Shown: positions 60,513 to 64,000 of the stretch, piece after piece | Layout of the letters: each line of letters opens with the position of its first letter | How positions within the stretch are numbered: position 1 is the first letter of the stretch | From: Maliibacterium massiliense | GTDB taxonomy: Bacteria; Bacillota; Clostridia; Christensenellales; Maliibacteriaceae | Length of the DNA: 64,000 nucleotides | NCBI RefSeq assembly: GCF_900604345.1 | Contig: NZ_LR026983.1 | Span: forward strand, 496,001 to 560,000 | Direction of reading: 5' to 3' | Notes under the pieces: model-generated | Database searches by the model: none | What the model was told of the DNA's origin: nothing | What the model saw: the letters and a program-made list of their open reading frames with translations, nothing else | Program-made: the position numbers and the translations under genes

Positions 60513-62102
60513 TTACAGTACCCGGCAACCCCACGCAAAGCCACTGCCCAGCGTGCTGGTGATAACACCGATGCCGTAGTCTGATGCATGAATGTACTGG
60601 TTTCCGCCAATGTAGATACCCACGTGGCTAATGCCGCCGCCGTAGTCAAAGAATACCAGATCGCCCGGCTGCAGCTGTGCTTTGCTGAGCCTGGCGCCCA
60701 CCTGCGATTGCGCTCTGGACGTGCGCGGCAGGCTGATACCTACCTGACGGAAAACATAGGAGGTAAGACCGCTGCAATCAAATGCATTGGGACCGCTCGC
60801 GCCCCACGAGTACGCGCAACCCAGCTTGCTCCTGGCAATGTTGATGACATTTGCAGCCGTTGCGCTGTTGGGCGGGTTCACAGCGGCGTTGCCGCTGTTG
60901 TTGCTGTTATTATTGTTGGACTGCGCCTGGCTCGCATTGTACTGGGCCGCCGTCACCACGTTGTTTGAGAACAGTTTGGCTTTGGTGGTGGCATTGACGA
61001 TGCCGTTGGCGGTGAGTCCGTTGGCGCGCTGGAAGGTTTTGACAGCCTGCGCCGTAATGGAGCCGTAATAATTCGAGATCGTGCTGTGGGTGAAGTAACC
61101 CAGCTCTTTGAGCCGCTGCTGTACCTGCGCAACCTCCGCGCTCTCCATGCCAATCTGCAGTACGCTATTGGCGGCCTGCTGCGCAGCCTGCTGGACTGCT
61201 GCGGCTTCCTGCTCGGCCTTTGCCTTGGCCTCCGCCTCCGCTTTCGCCTTGGCTTCCGCCTCGGCCTTGGCTTTGGCCTCTGCCTCCGCTTTTGCCCTGG
61301 CCTCTGCCTCTGCGCGGGCTTTCGCCTCCGCCTCCTGGCGCAGGCGCTCCTCCTCGGCAAGGCGCGCCTCGTACGCGTCCTTGTCGATGGCGCTATCGGC
61401 CAGTAGGTCCTGCATCGCGTCCACATCCACCACGCCCGTCACTTCCAGGCCGTTGGCGCGCTGGAACTCCTTGACGGCGTTCTGCGTCGCGCTGCCGAAG
61501 TAACCAGTCGTCTCCGATTCGGTGTAAAAGCCCAGCTCACGAAGGCGCGTCTGCGCCGCCATGACATTGTTGCCCACATCACCCATCATCAGGGTGGAAG
61601 CATCGTACTTGCGTGCCGATGCATTTTCCACAGTGCGGCCCTGCGCAGCTTCCATCTGGCGCATGGCCTCCACAGTGTTCACAAACTGATCCGCTTCGCT
61701 TCCCAGCAGCTTTTGTGCCGTTGCGTAATCCACCAGGCCGTTGTCCACCAGGTTGTTATCCCGCTGGAAGGCCGCCAGCGCATTCTGCGTAGTCTGGCCG
61801 AAATACCCGGTAAACTCCGAATAATTGAAGTAGCCCGCATCGTGCAGCTTTTGCTGAAGGGTTACGATATGGGCGCCCTGATCGCCCGCATAAACAAGCG
61901 TTTCGCCCGCTGCAGCCTGCACCGGCTGCTGCATGACCACCGCCGCGCCTACTGCGCAGACGGACATAACCGATAACGCCGCGGCGCGCATCGCCACAGG
62001 ACTTTTGACGCCAGCTTGGCGATAGGCTCCGGCATACTGACGCGCCCGCTTATGACGGATCACCTGATCCGAAACGCGCAGTCCATATCTCATCTGATTC
62101 AT
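60513..62102 (-). CDS. Secreted NlpC/P60 endopeptidase with three peptidoglycan-binding domains
   Basis: The 529-residue protein has a membrane/signal segment (about 38-65), two N-terminal PG_binding_1 domains ('IVTLQQKLHDAGYF', 'VMAAQTRLRELGFY'), an Ala/Glu/Lys-rich coiled coil (about 245-310), a third PG-binding domain, an Asn/Ser linker and the NlpC/P60 domain (about 415-529) with catalytic Cys in 'NAFDCSGLTSYVF', His in 'GGGISHVGIYIG' and a third residue near 'YIHASDYG'. It cleaves cell-wall peptides. GGCGGTG lies before the ATG at 62102. Confidence 0.94.
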   Translation of the reverse strand: MNQMRYGLRVSDQVIRHKRARQYAGAYRQAGVKSPVAMRAAALSVMSVCAVGAAVVMQQPVQAAAGETLVYAGDQGAHIVTLQQKLHDAGYFNYSEFTGYFGQTTQNALAAFQRDNNLVDNGLVDYATAQKLLGSEADQFVNTVEAMRQMEAAQGRTVENASARKYDASTLMMGDVGNNVMAAQTRLRELGFYTESETTGYFGSATQNAVKEFQRANGLEVTGVVDVDAMQDLLADSAIDKDAYEARLAEEERLRQEAEAKARAEAEARAKAEAEAKAKAEAEAKAKAEAEAKAKAEQEAAAVQQAAQQAANSVLQIGMESAEVAQVQQRLKELGYFTHSTISNYYGSITAQAVKTFQRANGLTANGIVNATTKAKLFSNNVVTAAQYNASQAQSNNNNSNNSGNAAVNPPNSATAANVINIARSKLGCAYSWGASGPNAFDCSGLTSYVFRQVGISLPRTSRAQSQVGARLSKAQLQPGDLVFFDYGGGISHVGIYIGGNQYIHASDYGIGVITSTLGSGFAWGCRVL

Positions 62103-62169
62103 CGGAATCACCGCCTTTTCACTTACACAACCTACACAGCAATGCGTACGGTTGTTTCAGGATAGCTCT

Positions 62170-62273
62170 ATTGTACACGATCGGCGGTCATGGGCGCAAA
62201 CGCGCCGCCCTGCCATTTCGCACGAAAACACCCGCTGGAGCAAATTGTTACGGAATTATTACACAATTGTTAA
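62170..62273 (-). promoter_or_regulatory. Promoter and WalR-like half-sites upstream of the NlpC/P60 gene
   Basis: A minus-strand TACAAT (62175-62170) has TTGCGC 18 bases upstream. About 75-100 bases further, the plus strand reads TGTTAC (62246-62251), N5, TATTAC (62257-62262), N5, TGTTAA (62268-62273), an 11-base period as in WalR boxes (TGTWAH-N5-TGTWAH). The rest of the 382-base gap 62103-62484 shows only the hairpin at 62438-62473. Confidence 0.4.
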
Positions 62274-62437
62274 AACCAAGGTCTTAAATGCTCCCATTTT
62301 CTCGTTTTTACGCAGGCGTGCAAAACTTTTTTCACATATGTCCTTGTAACAGCCGCCATTTGCAGCGGATAGCGCGGCGCCCGTGGATCCAACACAGGGC
62401 CTGTTGCTTCTATATTTATATAGCCATTATATGGCAA

Positions 62438-62473
62438 AGCCGCCGCCCTGCGCAAACTGCGCCGGCGGCGGCT
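62438..62473. terminator. Hairpin after the SpoIID-like gene
   Basis: AGCCGCCGCC and GGCGGCGGCT flank a loop that holds GCGCA/TGCGC. The minus-strand tail is only CTTTG, so this is a weak or Rho-aided terminator. Confidence 0.45.
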
Positions 62474-62484
62474 TGTGATATTGC

Positions 62485-64000
62485 TTACAAATTGCCACGT
62501 CGGATGCCGAAGCGCTCACATTTCTTCTGGAACTCATTGGAGTAGACAAACCCAGAGAGCACCTGCCTGCGGGACTGCGTGCGCAGGCGGTTTGTCCAGT
62601 CCGCCATGCCAACCGGGTCAGGTTCACGCTCGAGCATCGCGCGGTACAGCGTCGTGACGTATGCCTCGTTACTGGCGTTTTTTTTCAAAAACTCTCTGCT
62701 TTCGAAGAATCCACAGGCAATGTCCGCACCAGAAGCGCCTTGACTGGAGAGCCGTTTGACCCAATCGGTCAAACCGACGGGATCTGCGGGACGCCCTAAT
62801 ACATTCTGGTAAAAGCCGACGACGAACGTAGCCAAATCAATGTACTGTTCTGCCGGATCATTGCTGCTTAGCCAACCGCGGTCAATGCCGCTATCCTGAC
62901 AGAAACGCGCAAATTCTTGGGAGTTGACAATGCCCAAAAGGATGGCGTTACGCGTCATGCCGCCATCAAGCTTGCTTGCCCACTGGCGAATCTCTTCCGT
63001 ACTACCGGTACGGTTGAGGCATGTGCGATACAGAATTTGCACATACGTATCATTGTCCACATTTCTACGTTTGAATTCATCGCTCATGACGAAGCCTTGC
63101 GTCATGGTACCACCCTGTACCTTACCGTTATCCAGATCGCTGACCCACCAACCGATCTCCGTAAGAGACCCCTCCCGGTTCAGCACATTTTTGTACAGGC
63201 GCGCTACAAACGAAGCCTTTGGTGTCAGTGACATCGTAACATAATCAGCACTCACCCAGCCATAGCCGCTTCCATAGCGAATACGATACCAGCCATTTTC
63301 TCCACCGACAATGCTGACCGACGAACCCTGTGCAATTGTTCCATAGCTTTGGGCCGCTGTAGAAGGTTCCGCGCGCACATTTAAGTTCGTCGCTGTCACT
63401 GTGCCAGTGGCCAGTACAGGAACCGCCACAGCAGGACCTGACCATGTTTTTGTGACCAATGTAACACTGTTATTACCTACATTGTAGTAGAATTTAAGAA
63501 TGTCCTGATAGTTCTGTCCCGTCTCCGCACGCCGCTTCGCACCAATCTGGCTCATGCCGCTGCCATGGCCGTGACGCATCGCAACCATGCGGAAGCTGCC
63601 ATCTGCCGTCACAAACACATTGAGTAAACGAAACTTCATGGGATCGCTTGGCAGTAAATACTGCGTAATAAAAGGGAACTTCGTCCCACCTGCCGACGCC
63701 TGGTAAGGCGCAAAGATCAGCTCATAGCCGGTAGTAGCGCCGCTGCTCTGATAGAGCGTGACACCTACCTTAGCACCTGTGTACACCGGCTGCGTATGGT
63801 TCTGGCGCGGCTCCTGCAGTATGACGCCATCGGTCGTCAGTTTGGTAACCTGCGAAAGGTTTACGCCCATGGAGGTGAGTTTTTCACGCAATAGTCGTAC
63901 ACCCATATCCCCACTGGAGCGTAAGGTATTTCCATCCACTGTTTTCGGAAAAGTCAACTCGACATGATAGCTGCTGGAATTAAGGCTTGCATATTCATCA
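62485..64000 (-). CDS. SpoIID/LytB-type protein with SH3b and four DUF4214-like repeats, cut by window edge
   Basis: The frame is open to base 64000, so the N-terminal part is missing. The visible 504 residues hold the end of a SpoIID-type domain (the signature region 'MRHGHGSGMSQIGAKRRAE'), an SH3b domain ('ATNLNVRAEPSTAAQSYG' to 'YGWVSADYV') and four DUF4214-like repeats of about 55-60 residues ('YKNVLNREGS', 'YRTCLNRTGS', 'YQNVLGRPADPVGL', 'YRAMLEREPDPVGM'). SpoIID cleaves glycan strands lacking stem peptides; SH3b and DUF4214 parts probably bind wall or surface polymers. A secreted surface role is inferred. Confidence 0.85.
   Translation of the reverse strand, partial: DEYASLNSSSYHVELTFPKTVDGNTLRSSGDMGVRLLREKLTSMGVNLSQVTKLTTDGVILQEPRQNHTQPVYTGAKVGVTLYQSSGATTGYELIFAPYQASAGGTKFPFITQYLLPSDPMKFRLLNVFVTADGSFRMVAMRHGHGSGMSQIGAKRRAETGQNYQDILKFYYNVGNNSVTLVTKTWSGPAVAVPVLATGTVTATNLNVRAEPSTAAQSYGTIAQGSSVSIVGGENGWYRIRYGSGYGWVSADYVTMSLTPKASFVARLYKNVLNREGSLTEIGWWVSDLDNGKVQGGTMTQGFVMSDEFKRRNVDNDTYVQILYRTCLNRTGSTEEIRQWASKLDGGMTRNAILLGIVNSQEFARFCQDSGIDRGWLSSNDPAEQYIDLATFVVGFYQNVLGRPADPVGLTDWVKRLSSQGASGADIACGFFESREFLKKNASNEAYVTTLYRAMLEREPDPVGMADWTNRLRTQSRRQVLSGFVYSNEFQKKCERFGIRRGNL

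Overview
The window reads as a chromosome segment from a GC-rich, endospore-forming, probably anaerobic member of the Clostridia (Bacillota). The reasons are the sporulation and germination genes (spo0A, spoIIR, spmA, spmB, sleB, ypeB, a SipL-like DUF3794/LysM protein, a YabE-type 3D protein), a V-type rather than an F-type ATPase, a long Firmicutes-type SRP RNA with an Alu part, and AGGAGG-like ribosome binding sites before most genes. Nearly all genes lie on the minus strand. I see no rRNA, tRNA, CRISPR array, insertion sequence, prophage or attachment site.

Layout. 0-12 kb is a transport and accessory block: the N-terminal part of a sodium:solute symporter (cut by the window edge), two tandem paralogous MFS carriers, a GNAT-HAD fusion protein, a MATE exporter, a PNPOx-fold protein, a heterodimeric ABC exporter and an orphan histidine kinase. 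12.1-13 kb is an AT-rich regulatory gap with tandem minus-strand promoters, a candidate plus-strand small RNA and the SRP RNA gene. 13-15.5 kb has a QueG-like iron-sulfur protein and a GH18 lipoprotein. 15.5-24.2 kb is a complete nine-gene V-ATPase operon. It is fed from the rpiB-upp side, with a promoter at about 25.4 kb. A LacA/LacB-like isomerase pair follows at 25.6-26.5 kb with its own promoter and terminator.

26.7-35.5 kb carries tsaC, prfA, prmC, a DUF1385 gene, rpmE, rho and pyrG. With rpiB and upp this is the same gene order that leads into the F-ATPase operon of Bacillus, but here it leads into a V-ATPase. 35.6-44.3 kb holds a UPF0173 hydrolase, a small unrecognised gene and DUF1934, then ypeB-sleB, spoIIR, ispE, the DUF3794/LysM gene and spo0A. 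44.9-48.9 kb has glpK, a proline/glutamine-rich orphan and pckA. 49-58.3 kb has rsmA, a 3D-domain cell-wall protein, a divergent MecA-like penicillin-binding protein, and a TatD-linked radical SAM gene, tatD, metG and comB. 58.3-64 kb has spmAB, rsmI, an NlpC/P60 hydrolase and the C-terminal part of a SpoIID-SH3-DUF4214 protein (cut by the window edge).

Most of the window is recognisable housekeeping and sporulation biology, and I do not see a convincing wholly new multi-gene system. The points most worth a second look are: the LacA/LacB-like pair, whose active-site residues are split between the two proteins; the candidate small RNA antisense to a kinase leader; two families of GC-rich intergenic repeats; the very long disordered region in Rho together with its long AT-rich leader; a triple WalR-like half-site array before the NlpC/P60 gene; and the QueG-like protein that has lost a key motif. 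Promoter, terminator and start-site calls were made by eye and are predictions.
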